NCBI GenBank assembly: GCA_050950205.1 | Contig: JBMNHF010000019.1 | Span: forward strand, 3,894-67,893 | DNA from: WRAV01 sp050950205 | GTDB lineage: Bacteria; Bacillota; Clostridia; Oscillospirales; Ruminococcaceae | Direction of reading: 5' to 3' | DNA length: 64,000 nucleotides | Part shown: positions 29,520-38,478 of the stretch, piece by piece | Layout of the letters: every line of letters begins with the position of its first letter | How positions within the stretch are numbered: the stretch's first letter is position 1 | Made by a program: the position numbers and the translations under genes | Notes under the pieces: model-generated | Seen by the model: the letters and a program-made list of their open reading frames with translations, nothing else | Told to the model about the DNA's origin: nothing | Database searches by the model: none

Positions 29520-29894
29520 TTAAATGCAGCTTTTATATTTGCGGAAGAAGTTTGTAATGTCAAAAGTAGATTGGGGGGGATAGTTCAGCTTGGCGAAAAA
29601 AGCCCTATGTGCACTGCGGAAAGGTTCGGGCAGGTGACCCTTGGTAATGCCGTGCTCGGCGGCATAGTTGAGGCCCGCCCGCAGAACGGCATCAAAAAGA
29701 TAGGGGTCCTCCTCCACACTTTCGTAGTAGACCACATTAACCTGGTCGCTTTCTACTTCAAACAGCCCGGCAGCCAAAGTTTCGCCCCGGTCGATGGCCA
29801 GATAAAGATAATAGGAGGGGCCGTGTAGCTTGCCGCATTTCTTGCAGTAAAGGGCCAGCAGCTTGTCGTCCAGATTGGGAATAATCTCCAGCAT
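29520..29894 (-). CDS. Small GNAT-like protein
   Basis: 124 residues. The pattern YYLYLAIDRGETLAAGLFEV, then DAVLRAGLNYAAEHGITKG and a terminal FFAKLNY resembles the core of GNAT acetyltransferases, but it is short. A CKKCGKLHG pair of cysteines near residue 18 is unusual. No acetyl-CoA P-loop (RxxGxG/A) is obvious, so catalytic activity is doubtful. Stands alone between tepA and the pseudouridine synthase. Confidence 0.55.
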   Translation of the reverse strand: MLEIIPNLDDKLLALYCKKCGKLHGPSYYLYLAIDRGETLAAGLFEVESDQVNVVYYESVEEDPYLFDAVLRAGLNYAAEHGITKGHLPEPFRSAHRAFFAKLNYPPQSTFDITNFFRKYKSCI

Positions 29895-30018
29895 AACTTT
29901 TTCCCTTGGGAGCTGCCGTCAAAGCAAGCAGCCCAGCAGGTGGGATGTTCAGCTCCTTTCAGCGTCCATTGTGTAAACATTCCGTTGCGTCCTGTGCCCA
30001 CTTAGCATGCTCCCGCTG

Positions 30019-30774
30019 CTACTTTTCCTGCCGGTTTTCGCCTTTGGATAAAGCACCACGCAGTGCGGCAAGCTCGGCAGGGGTGAGTTCCCGGTATTGT
30101 CCGGGGGGGAGCATGCCCAGTTTGATCGGCCCAATGGCGGTGCGGCGCAACCGGGCCACTTCCAGCCCTACCGCCTCACACATCCGGCGCACCTGGCGGT
30201 TGCGCCCTTCAAAGATGGTGAGCTGAAGCACCGTGCGCCCCGGCTCACTGCTGAGCACATGGACTTTGGCGGGCAGGGTGGGACGTCCATCCAGAGGCAC
30301 CCCCGTCGAAAGATTGATCACCTGCTCCTCGGTGATCAGGGAGCGGACGGTGACCCGATAGGTTTTGCCCAGATGGCTGCGGGGATGCATAATGCGGTTG
30401 GCCAAATTGCCATCGTTGGTGAGAAGCAGCAGCCCTTCGCTCTGCATGTCCAGCCGGCCCACCGGGTAAACCCGATGGGGATATTTTTCCAAAAGGTCCA
30501 TAACGCTTTTGCGGCCTTTTTCATCGCTGGTGGTGGTCACCACTCCCCGGGGCTTGTGAAGCATGAGGGTAACGGTTTTTCGATTGCGGTCAAATTCCAG
30601 ACGCTGTCCGTCCAGGGCAATGACATCCCGGCGGGGGTCTACCGTTTGACCGATTTGACAGGGCCGTCCATTGACGGTCACCCGTCCCTGGGCCACCGCC
30701 TCTTCAGCCTTTCGGCGGGACAGAATACCCTGCTCGGACAACACTTTTTGGATACGGGCGGGTGAGTTTGCCAT
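30019..30774 (-). CDS. 16S/23S rRNA pseudouridine synthase (RsuA/RluB family)
   Basis: 251 residues. An N-terminal S4 RNA-binding domain (RIQKVLSEQGILSRRKAEEA, about 7-65) precedes the catalytic domain with GRLDMQSEGLLLLTNDG, whose Asp is the active nucleophile, and EGRNRQVRRMCEAVG near residue 195. RluB (23S U2605) is the usual Firmicutes assignment; RsuA or RluF cannot be excluded. It lies downstream of dacF and upstream of the GNAT-like gene on the same strand. Confidence 0.93.
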   Translation of the reverse strand: MANSPARIQKVLSEQGILSRRKAEEAVAQGRVTVNGRPCQIGQTVDPRRDVIALDGQRLEFDRNRKTVTLMLHKPRGVVTTTSDEKGRKSVMDLLEKYPHRVYPVGRLDMQSEGLLLLTNDGNLANRIMHPRSHLGKTYRVTVRSLITEEQVINLSTGVPLDGRPTLPAKVHVLSSEPGRTVLQLTIFEGRNRQVRRMCEAVGLEVARLRRTAIGPIKLGMLPPGQYRELTPAELAALRGALSKGENRQEK

Positions 30775-30874
30775 AGTATATACATCCTTTGTTTGGATTT
30801 TCCGATATTAGATTATGTGAAAAGGATGGATCCATTCAGCGGCTCAAGATATTCTACCCTTTGCCGATTGGTGC

Positions 30875-32032
30875 TCATTGGTCAAAGGAAGGGATAAGGC
30901 GCTTCCACCAGCTGGTTTTTTCCTCATAAGGGTGGAGCAGAGCCACGTCCCGGTCGGCGGTAAGGGTAAAGGTGGTGACCAGCTCTTCCTCCAGATAAAC
31001 CCGGGCCTCTCCCAAAAAGTCCCCCTTGCGGACGGGAGCGTAAAGAAAAGGAGGAACCACTACATCATAGCGGAGCTTGGCACCCTTTACCGGCAGGGGG
31101 ATACAGACTTCCTCCAGCACTTGGGGCTCCACCCGGGGAAAGATGCCGCCGGTTACCGCCACCTGAACCCGGGGAAGCTGCTGGGCTAAGTCCACCAGCT
31201 CCAGGCTGGGAAAGAAGGCGTCAAAGAGGTTGCGATGAACGGTCCAGTCGTTGGGGCAGTTGAGGGTGACGCAAATCAGCTCCACACCGTCCCGCTGGGC
31301 AGCGGAAACCAGACAGCGCCCCGCCTTTTTGGTAAAGCCGGTTTTGACGCCGTAGGCCCCCTCGTAGTAGTTGAGCAGCTTGTTGTGGTTGGTCAGCCAG
31401 CGGTCTGCAGGGGGATTGCCAAATTTGGTTCGCATGCGGTACTGGGAGCAGATGCTGGAAAAATCTTCGATTTCCAGCGCATGCCGGGCCAGCAGGGCCA
31501 TATCGTAGGCGGTGGAGTAGTGATGCTCTCCATCCAAACCGGAAGGAGTCTCAAAGGAGGTATTGTGCATCCCCAGCTCCTTGGCTTTTTGATTCATCAT
31601 CTCCACAAAGGCAGGAATGGAGCCGGCAATGCGCACAGCGGCGGCGTTGGCCGCATCGTTCCCCGAATGAAGGAGCATGCCCACGGCAAGAGCCCGCAGA
31701 GAAACCAGGTCCCCCTCCCGCAGCCCCATGGAGGAGCCCTCCACCCGAATGGCGTTGCTGTCCACCTCAAAAATCTCGTCCAGGTTTGGCTGCTCCAGAG
31801 TGATGAGAGTGGTCATGATTTTGGTGGTGCTGGCAATGGGAAGCTTCTCCTGCTCATTTTGAGCAAACAACACCCTTCCTGTCCGGGCCTCCATCACCAG
31901 GGCAGCCTTAGCCCCCACCTCCATCCCCGAAACATCGGGAACGGTTCGAACCACTGCCTGTTCTGGTGCTGCCGCAACAGGCAAAGTCAGCAGGCAGAGA
32001 AGGGTCAACAGACAGAATAGTTGTTTCTTCAT
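30875..32032 (-). CDS. D-alanyl-D-alanine carboxypeptidase (S11, DacF-type)
   Basis: Low-molecular-weight penicillin-binding protein trimming peptidoglycan stem peptides. 385 residues with an N-terminal signal peptide (KKQLFCLLTLLCLLTLPVAA). The SxxK motif is in IASTTKIMTT (about 66-75), SxN in HSGNDAANA and KTG in YGVKTGFTKKAG. A C-terminal PBP5-like domain and a final amphipathic helix (EEKTSWWKRLIPSFD) should anchor it to the membrane. Neighbouring ytfJ and DUF2953 genes suggest a sporulation-linked DacF role. Confidence 0.93.
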   Translation of the reverse strand: MKKQLFCLLTLLCLLTLPVAAAPEQAVVRTVPDVSGMEVGAKAALVMEARTGRVLFAQNEQEKLPIASTTKIMTTLITLEQPNLDEIFEVDSNAIRVEGSSMGLREGDLVSLRALAVGMLLHSGNDAANAAAVRIAGSIPAFVEMMNQKAKELGMHNTSFETPSGLDGEHHYSTAYDMALLARHALEIEDFSSICSQYRMRTKFGNPPADRWLTNHNKLLNYYEGAYGVKTGFTKKAGRCLVSAAQRDGVELICVTLNCPNDWTVHRNLFDAFFPSLELVDLAQQLPRVQVAVTGGIFPRVEPQVLEEVCIPLPVKGAKLRYDVVVPPFLYAPVRKGDFLGEARVYLEEELVTTFTLTADRDVALLHPYEEKTSWWKRLIPSFDQ

Positions 32033-32094
32033 GGTTCCACACCCCTTTATCCAATCATATGAAAGGCGTGGAATAATTAGACATTGGGATAGGC

Positions 32095-32499
32095 CTACTC
32101 CGACGGTGCCTCGGTGCCCTCTTTTTCCTGTTTTTTGTCTTTTTTAAGCATGCCCAAAACTTTGTCGACCAGTCCCGGAACGGCGTTGACAATGCGATCC
32201 CCGGTATTTTCCGCCGTTTGAAGCTGCAACAGCTCCACCCCGTTTTTGGAGATGACCAAAAAGGCCAACGGCTGAATGGTGACACCGCCTCCGGTGGCTC
32301 CCCCAAAGAGCTCGGTGGTTTTGGCAGGCAGATCGCTGCCTCCCGAAGCATAGCCGAAGCTCACCTTGGAGATGGGAAGAATCACCACACCGTCGGCAGC
32401 GGTGATGGGGTCGCCAATGATGGTGTTGACATCCACCAACGAGCGCAGGGAGTTGAGAGCAGAAGTTGTAAATTCACCGATGGGATGCTGCTGATTCAT
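32095..32499 (-). CDS. ytfJ: GerW/YtfJ family sporulation protein
   Basis: 134 residues from the ATG at 32499. HPIGEFTTSALNSLRSLVDV at the start and the Gly-rich core FGYASGGSDLPAKTTELFGG with GATGGGVTIQPLAFLVI match the GerW/YtfJ family needed for spore germination in Bacillus. It overlaps the end of the DUF2953 gene by 26 bp, the same pair as Bacillus ytfI-ytfJ. Confidence 0.9.
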   Translation of the reverse strand: MNQQHPIGEFTTSALNSLRSLVDVNTIIGDPITAADGVVILPISKVSFGYASGGSDLPAKTTELFGGATGGGVTIQPLAFLVISKNGVELLQLQTAENTGDRIVNAVPGLVDKVLGMLKKDKKQEKEGTEAPSE

Positions 32500-33124
32500 A
32501 GGAACCACCTTTACTGACAGATTTTTTACTATTCTTAGATGCTTTTCCCAACAGGGCAAGTAGGATTTCTCCCCCCGTTAAAAAGGCAAACAAAGGGCGA
32601 AAGCGAATGCGAAAGGAAACATCATATACGCTGGTTTCTCGGGTAAAATCGGGGGAAAGGGTAAGCCTGTGCTTTTTAAGGACAAAGATGCTGTCCACCA
32701 GCTCCAGCAGAGTGTGGAGAAATAGGGCAAATTTGGCATAGGCAAGGGCGGTTTGATGGGCGTCTTCCCGGGAGATGGTGATATGCCCCCGCAGCTTGTA
32801 GAAAATAATGTGGCGGCGCATTCGGCCAAGAGCCTTGCTGGAACTGCCAATCAGATGCCGAATCTCTTCCAGCCGTTGGGAGAGGCTCTTTTTTTTCTTG
32901 GGCTTCCCTTCCGGCTGGGCTGCCTCCTCCTTTTTGGGGGCCTTGTCCCGTTTTTTCTTGGAAGCTGCCTTTTTTTTGGAGGGATAGAGGCGAAAACGCA
33001 GAAAAAGGTAGTGAAGGCTGACCTGTGCCTGACCCTGTCGGTAAGAAATGTGCAGGCGTATGCTGGACAGCAGGAGCAAAAGCAACAGCAAAAGAATTCC
33101 GCCAAAAATGGCCAACCCTTTCAC
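32474..33124 (-). CDS. DUF2953 membrane protein (YtfI-like)
   Basis: 216 residues: an N-terminal membrane span (FGGILLLLLLLLLSSIRL), a strongly basic Lys-rich segment (about 48-85), then a soluble domain with YKLRGHITISREDAHQTALA and RIRFRPL. The pairing with ytfJ and the short overlap match Bacillus ytfI, a DUF2953 protein. Function unknown; probable sporulation role. Confidence 0.8.
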   Translation of the reverse strand: MKGLAIFGGILLLLLLLLLSSIRLHISYRQGQAQVSLHYLFLRFRLYPSKKKAASKKKRDKAPKKEEAAQPEGKPKKKKSLSQRLEEIRHLIGSSSKALGRMRRHIIFYKLRGHITISREDAHQTALAYAKFALFLHTLLELVDSIFVLKKHRLTLSPDFTRETSVYDVSFRIRFRPLFAFLTGGEILLALLGKASKNSKKSVSKGGSYESAASHR

Positions 33125-33241
33125 AATGCACCTCCTATGCTGCTAGGGTATGCCTGCTCCCCCTTACAGGGATGGATCAGGCGGAAAATGCCGGATGATC
33201 TGATAATCTTGGACTTTGTAGATAAATAATAATGGAAAACG

Positions 33242-33817
33242 TCAGGAAAGCTCAAAGAAATCCATCTGGCCCTCCAGTTGTTCTGGCTCCTCTTTTGGTT
33301 CCTCCGGTTCTTCGGGGAGGATGGGAAGCTGCTCCAAACTGTTCAGTCCAAAGCTGCGCAAAAAAACGGAGGTGGTGCGGTAGGATATGGGTTTGCCGGG
33401 AATATTCAGTCTTCCTGCTTCTTCAATCAGGCCTTTTTCCACCAAAGACCGGATGATGGAGGAGCAGTCCACCCCCCGCACCTGCTCCACAAAGGAGCGG
33501 GTGACCGGCTGGTTGTAGGCAATGGTGGCAAGCACCTCCAAAGCCGCTTGGGAAAGAGGAGTGGTGCGGCGCAGCTCCAACACACTGCGAATCACATCGG
33601 CATATTCCGGCAAGGTACACATCTGCACCGCATTGTCCAGCATCACCAGGTCAAAGGGGCTTTGCTGACTTAAATAACGTTCCCGGATCCGGTTGATGCA
33701 GTGGCGGATGACCGGTTCCTCCACTTCCAAAGCTTGGGCAATGCGGGAAAGCTCGATGGCCTCTCCCGCCGCAAAAACAATCGCCTCAATTTGGCGTTCA
33801 CAACGATTCCAGTTCAA
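33242..33817 (-). CDS. scpB: Segregation and condensation protein B
   Basis: 191 residues from a TTG at 33817, preferred because CAGGAGAG lies upstream and the protein then begins NWNRCERQIEAIVFAAGEAI as in other ScpB proteins; an in-frame TTG at 33892 lacks a ribosome site. Two winged helices are visible (about 1-85, 86-165; SQAALEVLATIAYNQPVTRS). The Glu/Pro-rich tail is disordered. With ScpA it binds SMC to organise chromosomes. Follows scpA on the same strand. Confidence 0.93.
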   Translation of the reverse strand: MNWNRCERQIEAIVFAAGEAIELSRIAQALEVEEPVIRHCINRIRERYLSQQSPFDLVMLDNAVQMCTLPEYADVIRSVLELRRTTPLSQAALEVLATIAYNQPVTRSFVEQVRGVDCSSIIRSLVEKGLIEEAGRLNIPGKPISYRTTSVFLRSFGLNSLEQLPILPEEPEEPKEEPEQLEGQMDFFELS

Positions 33818-33905
33818 AACAGACGCTCTCCTGTCAAAAAGTGTAGTGGGTGCTGCGGCGCCTAAAGCGTCTTTCACCGTGGGTGTTCCCAAAGAAAAGT
33901 TGGGG

Positions 33906-34625
33906 TTATTCTTCCTGCTTTTGGCTGGTGGAGGTCAGCTCCACCTGGTCACGGTGCAGGGTCACCTTGCCGGATTTGATCAGCTCCAGCAGGGCCAAAA
34001 AGGTGGCAATGACGCCACTGCGGTCTGTGTTCATGCGATAAAGCCTGTCCACCCGCACTCTGCCATCCACCCGAAGGGCACGCAAAACCGTAAAGATTTT
34101 GGTGGTTACCGAAACGATGGGGCGGTTGACCAGTGGCTCAAACACCTCCTGAGAAGGCGGCAGACGCCTTGCCCCCCTTCCCATGGCATCGGCAAGGGCA
34201 GAAAGCAAAAGACTTGCCGGATGGGTTAGGGTGTAGGTGGGGTCAAATGAGATGGGGGCAGGTTCCCGCACAAAAAGGTCCTGACCGATATACAAAGAGC
34301 CAAGTGTTTTGGCTGCCTGTTTGCAGATGGAATATTCCACCAGCTGCCCGGTGAGATCTTGGCGAAGCTTTTCGTGCTCCTCCTCGTGGCGGGGCAGCAG
34401 AGAAACGGTTTTGATGTAAACCAACCGGCTGGCCATCTCCAAAAACTCGCTGGAAACCTCCAGATTTTGGTTTTTCCAAGAGTTGATGGTGTCCATATAC
34501 TGTTCCAGTAGAGAGGAAATGTCGATATCCAAAATATTCAACTTGTGCTTTGAAATCAGGTGGAGAATCAAATCCAGCGGGGCCTGGTATTCCGCTACGG
34601 TAAAGCTGAGTGTTTCCATGGTCAT
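33906..34625 (-). CDS. scpA: Segregation and condensation protein A
   Basis: Kleisin subunit of the SMC-ScpAB complex, 239 residues. The N-terminal domain has PLDLILHLISKHKLNILDID and MASRLVYIKTVSLLP; the C-terminal winged helix ends GVIATFLALLELIKSGKVTL with QVELTST. It overlaps the M50 peptidase gene by 4 bp (ATGA) and precedes scpB, so the three are probably co-expressed. Confidence 0.95.
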   Translation of the reverse strand: MTMETLSFTVAEYQAPLDLILHLISKHKLNILDIDISSLLEQYMDTINSWKNQNLEVSSEFLEMASRLVYIKTVSLLPRHEEEHEKLRQDLTGQLVEYSICKQAAKTLGSLYIGQDLFVREPAPISFDPTYTLTHPASLLLSALADAMGRGARRLPPSQEVFEPLVNRPIVSVTTKIFTVLRALRVDGRVRVDRLYRMNTDRSGVIATFLALLELIKSGKVTLHRDQVELTSTSQKQEE

Positions 34626-35290
34626 CTCCCGGCAAACAGGATATCAATGGGGCGGGTGACAACATCCAACAGAACGAGAAGCTGGCCTCTCAAAAAAGAA
34701 AGGGGGGTACTGAGAACCCCGGTCCACAACAGGACAAACAAAGCAATCACAATCATTCTATCGTAACGGGCCATCCGGTAATAGATGCGGTCGGGCAGAA
34801 TGGCTCCCAGCAACTTCGAGCCATCCAAGGGGGGAATGGGCAGCAAATTAAACACTGCCAGCCCCAAATTGACGATGATGATAATCTCCAAAATGGAAAG
34901 GAAAATGGCTACCGTTCGAATATTTGACAGGCCGGTGTAAAAAAACATCTTAAACACTGCCAGCAAAAGGATGGACATCAGAATATTGGAAAGGGGTCCG
35001 GCTGCAGCCGTCAAAGCCATATCCCGCTTGGGGTGCCGAAAACGGCGGGCATCCACCGGCACCGGCTTGGCATAGCCAAAACCCACAAAAATCAGCAGAA
35101 GGCTTCCCCACAAATCCAGGTGGCGTATGGGGTTCAGAGTCAGGCGCCCCTGCCTGCGGGCGGTGTCGTCCCCCAATTTGTCCGCAACATAAGCATGGGC
35201 AAATTCATGGACCGGCAAACAAGCGCACAGCACCAAAGCTCTGACCAACCATTCAAAAAGGGTCTGGCGACCCTGGGGCGTCATGGTCAT
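34622..35290 (-). CDS. Site-2 protease family (M50) membrane zinc peptidase
   Basis: 222 residues, mostly hydrophobic. The zinc motif HEFAH sits in LPVHEFAHAYVADKLGDDTA (about residue 28) and the third ligand in NLLPIPPLDGSKLL, giving the HExxH...LDG pattern of S2P/YwhC-type intramembrane proteases. Neighbouring scpAB is a common Firmicutes context. Substrate unknown. First gene of the M50-scpA-scpB group. Confidence 0.9.
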   Translation of the reverse strand: MTMTPQGRQTLFEWLVRALVLCACLPVHEFAHAYVADKLGDDTARRQGRLTLNPIRHLDLWGSLLLIFVGFGYAKPVPVDARRFRHPKRDMALTAAAGPLSNILMSILLLAVFKMFFYTGLSNIRTVAIFLSILEIIIIVNLGLAVFNLLPIPPLDGSKLLGAILPDRIYYRMARYDRMIVIALFVLLWTGVLSTPLSFLRGQLLVLLDVVTRPIDILFAGR

Positions 35291-35325
35291 GGCGCACCCC
35301 CTTTGGTGAATTTTTCTATTCTTAT

Positions 35326-35353
35326 ATTATAACAGAGAGATGTCAAATTACAA
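35326..35353 (-). promoter_or_regulatory. Putative promoter for the M50-scpAB group
   Basis: Minus strand: TTGTAA (35353-35348), 16 bp, TATAAT (35331-35326), about 35 bp before the M50 start. A TTGACA also overlaps but is spaced too closely. Confidence 0.45.
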
Positions 35354-35484
35354 GCAGCAGGAAGCCGCGCCAATGGGAAAAGGAAAAGCCTTTCCACAAC
35401 CTTTTTATTAAAGAATCTTCGTGCTATCCGGTACCGCCGCCTCATAAGTATGGAATAAGGATTGACTGTGGAGGAGGGATCCCT

Positions 35485-36774
35485 ATGATTATCCATGTGG
35501 TGGAGCCGGGGGACAGCATCTATTCCATTGCGCAGCAGTACGGGGTAAGTGCGGAAAGACTGCTGACCGACAACGGGCTGGGGCGCTTTCAAAGTCTGGT
35601 GGTGGGGCAGACAGTGGTGGTGCTGTTTCCCGCCGAGGTTCACACGGTAACTGCGGGGGATACTCTCACGCAAATTGCCGCCGATTACGGGGTCAGTGTC
35701 AACACGTTGCTGCAAAACAACCCCATCCTCACCGCAAATTGGTTTCTTTACGAAGGGCAGACCATTGTGATTCGCTTTGACGACCAAAAGCAGGGCTTTA
35801 TTGCCACCAACGGTTACGTCTATCCCTTTGTCAACCGGTGGGTGCTGCGCAGGCAACTTCCCTACCTGACCTATTTGAGTATTTTTACCTATGGATTTAC
35901 CCCCGAAGGGGAGCTGGTGGTGCCCGACGACGATGAGGAGCTTATTGCCATTGCTTTGGAGTATGATACGGCACCTCTTATGGTGTTTGCCGCCATGTCG
36001 CGGGAGGGGACCTTTTCCAGCGAACTTGCCGCCCAGCTGTTCAACGATCTGGAGCTGCAGCAAAAGGTGTTGGACGCTTTGTCTAGTACCATTGTGGAAA
36101 AGGGATACTATGGCATCGATGTGGACTTTGAATTTGTAGGGGGAGAGAACAGCGCGGCCTTTGTGGAATTTGTGCAGCGCCTGCACCAGCGCATGGTCGC
36201 TCTTGGCAAGGTAGTATTTGTCACCCTGGCGCCCAAGATCAGCAGCGACCAGCCGGGGACCCTGTATGAGGGCCACGATTACGGCGGGCTGGGAGCCGCC
36301 TCCGACCGGGCGCTTTTGATGACCTACGAGTGGGGGTATACTTTTGGTCCGCCTATGGCGGTGGCCCCCATCAACAACGTCCGCCAGGTGGTGGAGTATG
36401 CAGCCACCCAAATTCCCATTCAAAAGCTGCTGCTGGGGATGCCCAATTACGGTTACGATTGGCCGCTGCCTTTTGTGCAGGGAGAGACCATGGCCCGCAC
36501 CATTGGAAATGTTGAGGCGGTGGAGATTGCCCGGCGCAACAGAGTGCCCATTCAATACGACGAAGTAGCTCAGGCACCCTTTTTCCGGTACTTTTTCCCT
36601 CCCGATGGCCGGGAACATGAGGTTTGGTTTGAAGATGCCCGCAGCGTTCAGGCCAAGGCTCGTCTGGTCAACGAATATGGCCTGTATGGAATGGGCATCT
36701 GGCAGCTGATGCGCTATTTCCCCCAGATGTGGCTGGTCATCAACAGTATGTACCATATCATTAAACTGTTGTAA
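35485..36774 (+). CDS. LysM-GH18 protein (spore cortex-lytic/germination type)
   Basis: 429 residues from 35485 behind GTGGAGGAGGG. Two LysM domains (about 2-47, 51-97; VVEPGDSIYSIAQQYGVS and TVTAGDTLTQIAADYGVS) precede a glycoside hydrolase 18 barrel with catalytic YYGIDVDFEF (D-x-D-x-E). This is the YaaH/SleL layout, N-acetylglucosaminidases acting on spore cortex peptidoglycan. No signal peptide is present, as in spore-coat-delivered SleL. Stands alone between divergent genes; probable late sporulation expression is inferred. Confidence 0.92.
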   Translation: MIIHVVEPGDSIYSIAQQYGVSAERLLTDNGLGRFQSLVVGQTVVVLFPAEVHTVTAGDTLTQIAADYGVSVNTLLQNNPILTANWFLYEGQTIVIRFDDQKQGFIATNGYVYPFVNRWVLRRQLPYLTYLSIFTYGFTPEGELVVPDDDEELIAIALEYDTAPLMVFAAMSREGTFSSELAAQLFNDLELQQKVLDALSSTIVEKGYYGIDVDFEFVGGENSAAFVEFVQRLHQRMVALGKVVFVTLAPKISSDQPGTLYEGHDYGGLGAASDRALLMTYEWGYTFGPPMAVAPINNVRQVVEYAATQIPIQKLLLGMPNYGYDWPLPFVQGETMARTIGNVEAVEIARRNRVPIQYDEVAQAPFFRYFFPPDGREHEVWFEDARSVQAKARLVNEYGLYGMGIWQLMRYFPQMWLVINSMYHIIKLL

Positions 36775-36883
36775 TCACCAAATTAAGTCCCCAGCCATCC
36801 ATTGGGCAACGGTTGCAGTTTTCATTTTTACCCGCTACCTGCTGTGGTTTTTCATACGGTGCAGTTCCCCTGCAACAATTGTG

Positions 36884-36919
36884 CCCCCTGATGATTTTTC
36901 TGTATCAGGGGGCTTTTTG
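36884..36919 (+). terminator. Terminator after the LysM-GH18 gene
   Basis: A 10-bp stem (GCCCCCTGAT/ATCAGGGGGC) around an 11-nt loop, then T5. It lies between convergent genes and should end the plus-strand transcript. Confidence 0.8.
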
Positions 36920-36929
36920 GTGTCTTATA

Positions 36930-37592
36930 TTAGGATTGTTGCATGCAATCTGCCAAAATCTTGACGGCGGAACTGGTGCCCAGCCGGGTGCATCCTTCCC
37001 GCAGGTAGGCTTCCATATCCTCCCGCGTGCGAATGCCACCGGAAGCCTTCATCTGCACTCCGGGGCCAATGTGCTCCCGAAACAGACGGATATCCTCCAA
37101 GCTGGCTCCGCCGGTTCCAAAGCCGGTGGAGGTTTTGATAAAATCCGCCCCCGCCTCGGTGACGCAGCGGCAAAGGGCAATCTTTTCCTCCCGGGTGAGG
37201 TAGCAGGTTTCCACAATCACCTTGAGGATGTGGTGGCCAACGGCCTCTTTCACCGCTGCAATCTCCCGGGTAACGGCGGTAAAATCCCCGTTTTTGACAT
37301 CGGTGAGGTTGATTACCATATCCACCTCAAAAGCCCCCTGCGCCACGGCGGTTTTGGCCCCCTCCACCTTGGCTGGGGTGGAATCATATCCCAAGGGGAA
37401 GCCGATGACGGTGCAGATGACCGGCTTTTCTCCCGGCAGGCAGGCAATGGGCTCCACATAGCAGGGAGGCACGCAAACGGTAGCGGTTTGATACACCATT
37501 GCCTCAATGCACAGGCTTTGTATTTCCGGCCAAGTGGCAGTGGGGCGAAGGAGTGTGTGATCCACATGTCTTAAGATATCGCAGGCATTCAT
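36930..37592 (-). CDS. deoC: Deoxyribose-phosphate aldolase
   Basis: Class I aldolase splitting 2-deoxyribose-5-phosphate into acetaldehyde and glyceraldehyde-3-phosphate in deoxynucleoside catabolism. 220 residues. VDHTLLRPTA at the start, KVIVETCYL in the middle and the Schiff-base Lys in FIKTSTGFGTGGASLEDI (about residue 150). A second conserved Lys occurs in QMKASGGIRT. Starts at 37592. No pyrimidine-nucleoside operon partner is adjacent. Confidence 0.95.
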   Translation of the reverse strand: MNACDILRHVDHTLLRPTATWPEIQSLCIEAMVYQTATVCVPPCYVEPIACLPGEKPVICTVIGFPLGYDSTPAKVEGAKTAVAQGAFEVDMVINLTDVKNGDFTAVTREIAAVKEAVGHHILKVIVETCYLTREEKIALCRCVTEAGADFIKTSTGFGTGGASLEDIRLFREHIGPGVQMKASGGIRTREDMEAYLREGCTRLGTSSAVKILADCMQQS

Positions 37593-37656
37593 CGGTGTTT
37601 TTCCTTTCTGCCAGAATAGTTTTTAAAAAAATCCATCACCGCAAAGCACCACCCCT

Positions 37657-38478
37657 TTATGGTTTGGACTCTCCCTTCTCTGCCGTGGGGAAGGGCTGAG
37701 GGGCTGAGTGTTTGCCGGAAGGTTCCTCCCATTGCCCTAACAGAGAGCACATCCAGCGGTGTACATCCATGCCGTAGGCCTGCCGGAGGTGTTGGGCGGT
37801 CAGCACCTGCTCTACGGTGCCGGCCGCCACCTTCCTGCCCTTTTCCATCAAAAGGGCGTGGGTGCCGTAGGCTCCGGCCAGACTAAGGTCGTGCACCACC
37901 GACAGCACCCCTCGGCCGGGTTGGCGCACCCATCTTCCGATCAGTTCAAACACCTGCTTTTGGTAGGGAAGGTCCAGGTGGTTGGTGGGTTCGTCCAGAA
38001 TCAGCAGGCGGGGGTCCTGTGCCAGTACCTGAGCTAAAAAGGTCCGCTGCAGCTCCCCTCCCGACAGTGTTGTCACCTTCTGTCTTCGAAGATCTTCCAA
38101 GCCGGTAAGGCTTAAGGCTTCCGCCACCTTTTTCTCGTCCTCTTTCCCCCCGGTCATCAATCCTTCTCCATAGGCATAGCGGCCCAGGCGGACAATCTCC
38201 TCCACGGTGAAGCCGTATCCCACGTGGTGGCTTTGCATCAACACCCCAAGGCTTTTGGCTATCTCCCGGGGTTTGAACGCAGCAAGATCCCGGCCTTGGA
38301 AGGATATTTTGCCGGTATAGTGGATGCTTTGGGAAATGGCTCCCACCAAGGTGCTTTTTCCGGCGCCGTTGGGCCCCACCACCATCAGCCAGCTTCCTTC
38401 TTCCAGGGCAAAGCTCAGCTTATCCACAATGGTGAGAGGGCCGTAGCGGACCGTGAGCTGTTCCACCTGCAGCATCAT
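37657..38478 (-). CDS. FecE/BtuD-type ABC transporter ATP-binding protein
   Basis: 273 residues. Walker A GPNGAGKS (about 34-41), signature LSGGELQR, Walker B LLILDEPTNHLD and a switch His in SVVHDLSLA. The family serves iron-siderophore, haem or cobalamin importers. The C-terminal 30 residues are poorly conserved. Its start overlaps the permease stop by 4 bp. No binding protein is adjacent, so the cargo is unclear. Confidence 0.9.
   Translation of the reverse strand: MMLQVEQLTVRYGPLTIVDKLSFALEEGSWLMVVGPNGAGKSTLVGAISQSIHYTGKISFQGRDLAAFKPREIAKSLGVLMQSHHVGYGFTVEEIVRLGRYAYGEGLMTGGKEDEKKVAEALSLTGLEDLRRQKVTTLSGGELQRTFLAQVLAQDPRLLILDEPTNHLDLPYQKQVFELIGRWVRQPGRGVLSVVHDLSLAGAYGTHALLMEKGRKVAAGTVEQVLTAQHLRQAYGMDVHRWMCSLLGQWEEPSGKHSAPQPFPTAEKGESKP

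Noticed and set aside
35287..36756. 489-codon minus-strand open frame opposite the LysM-GH18 gene
   Set aside because: No recognisable domain, no ribosome site, and full antisense overlap with a well-supported protein.
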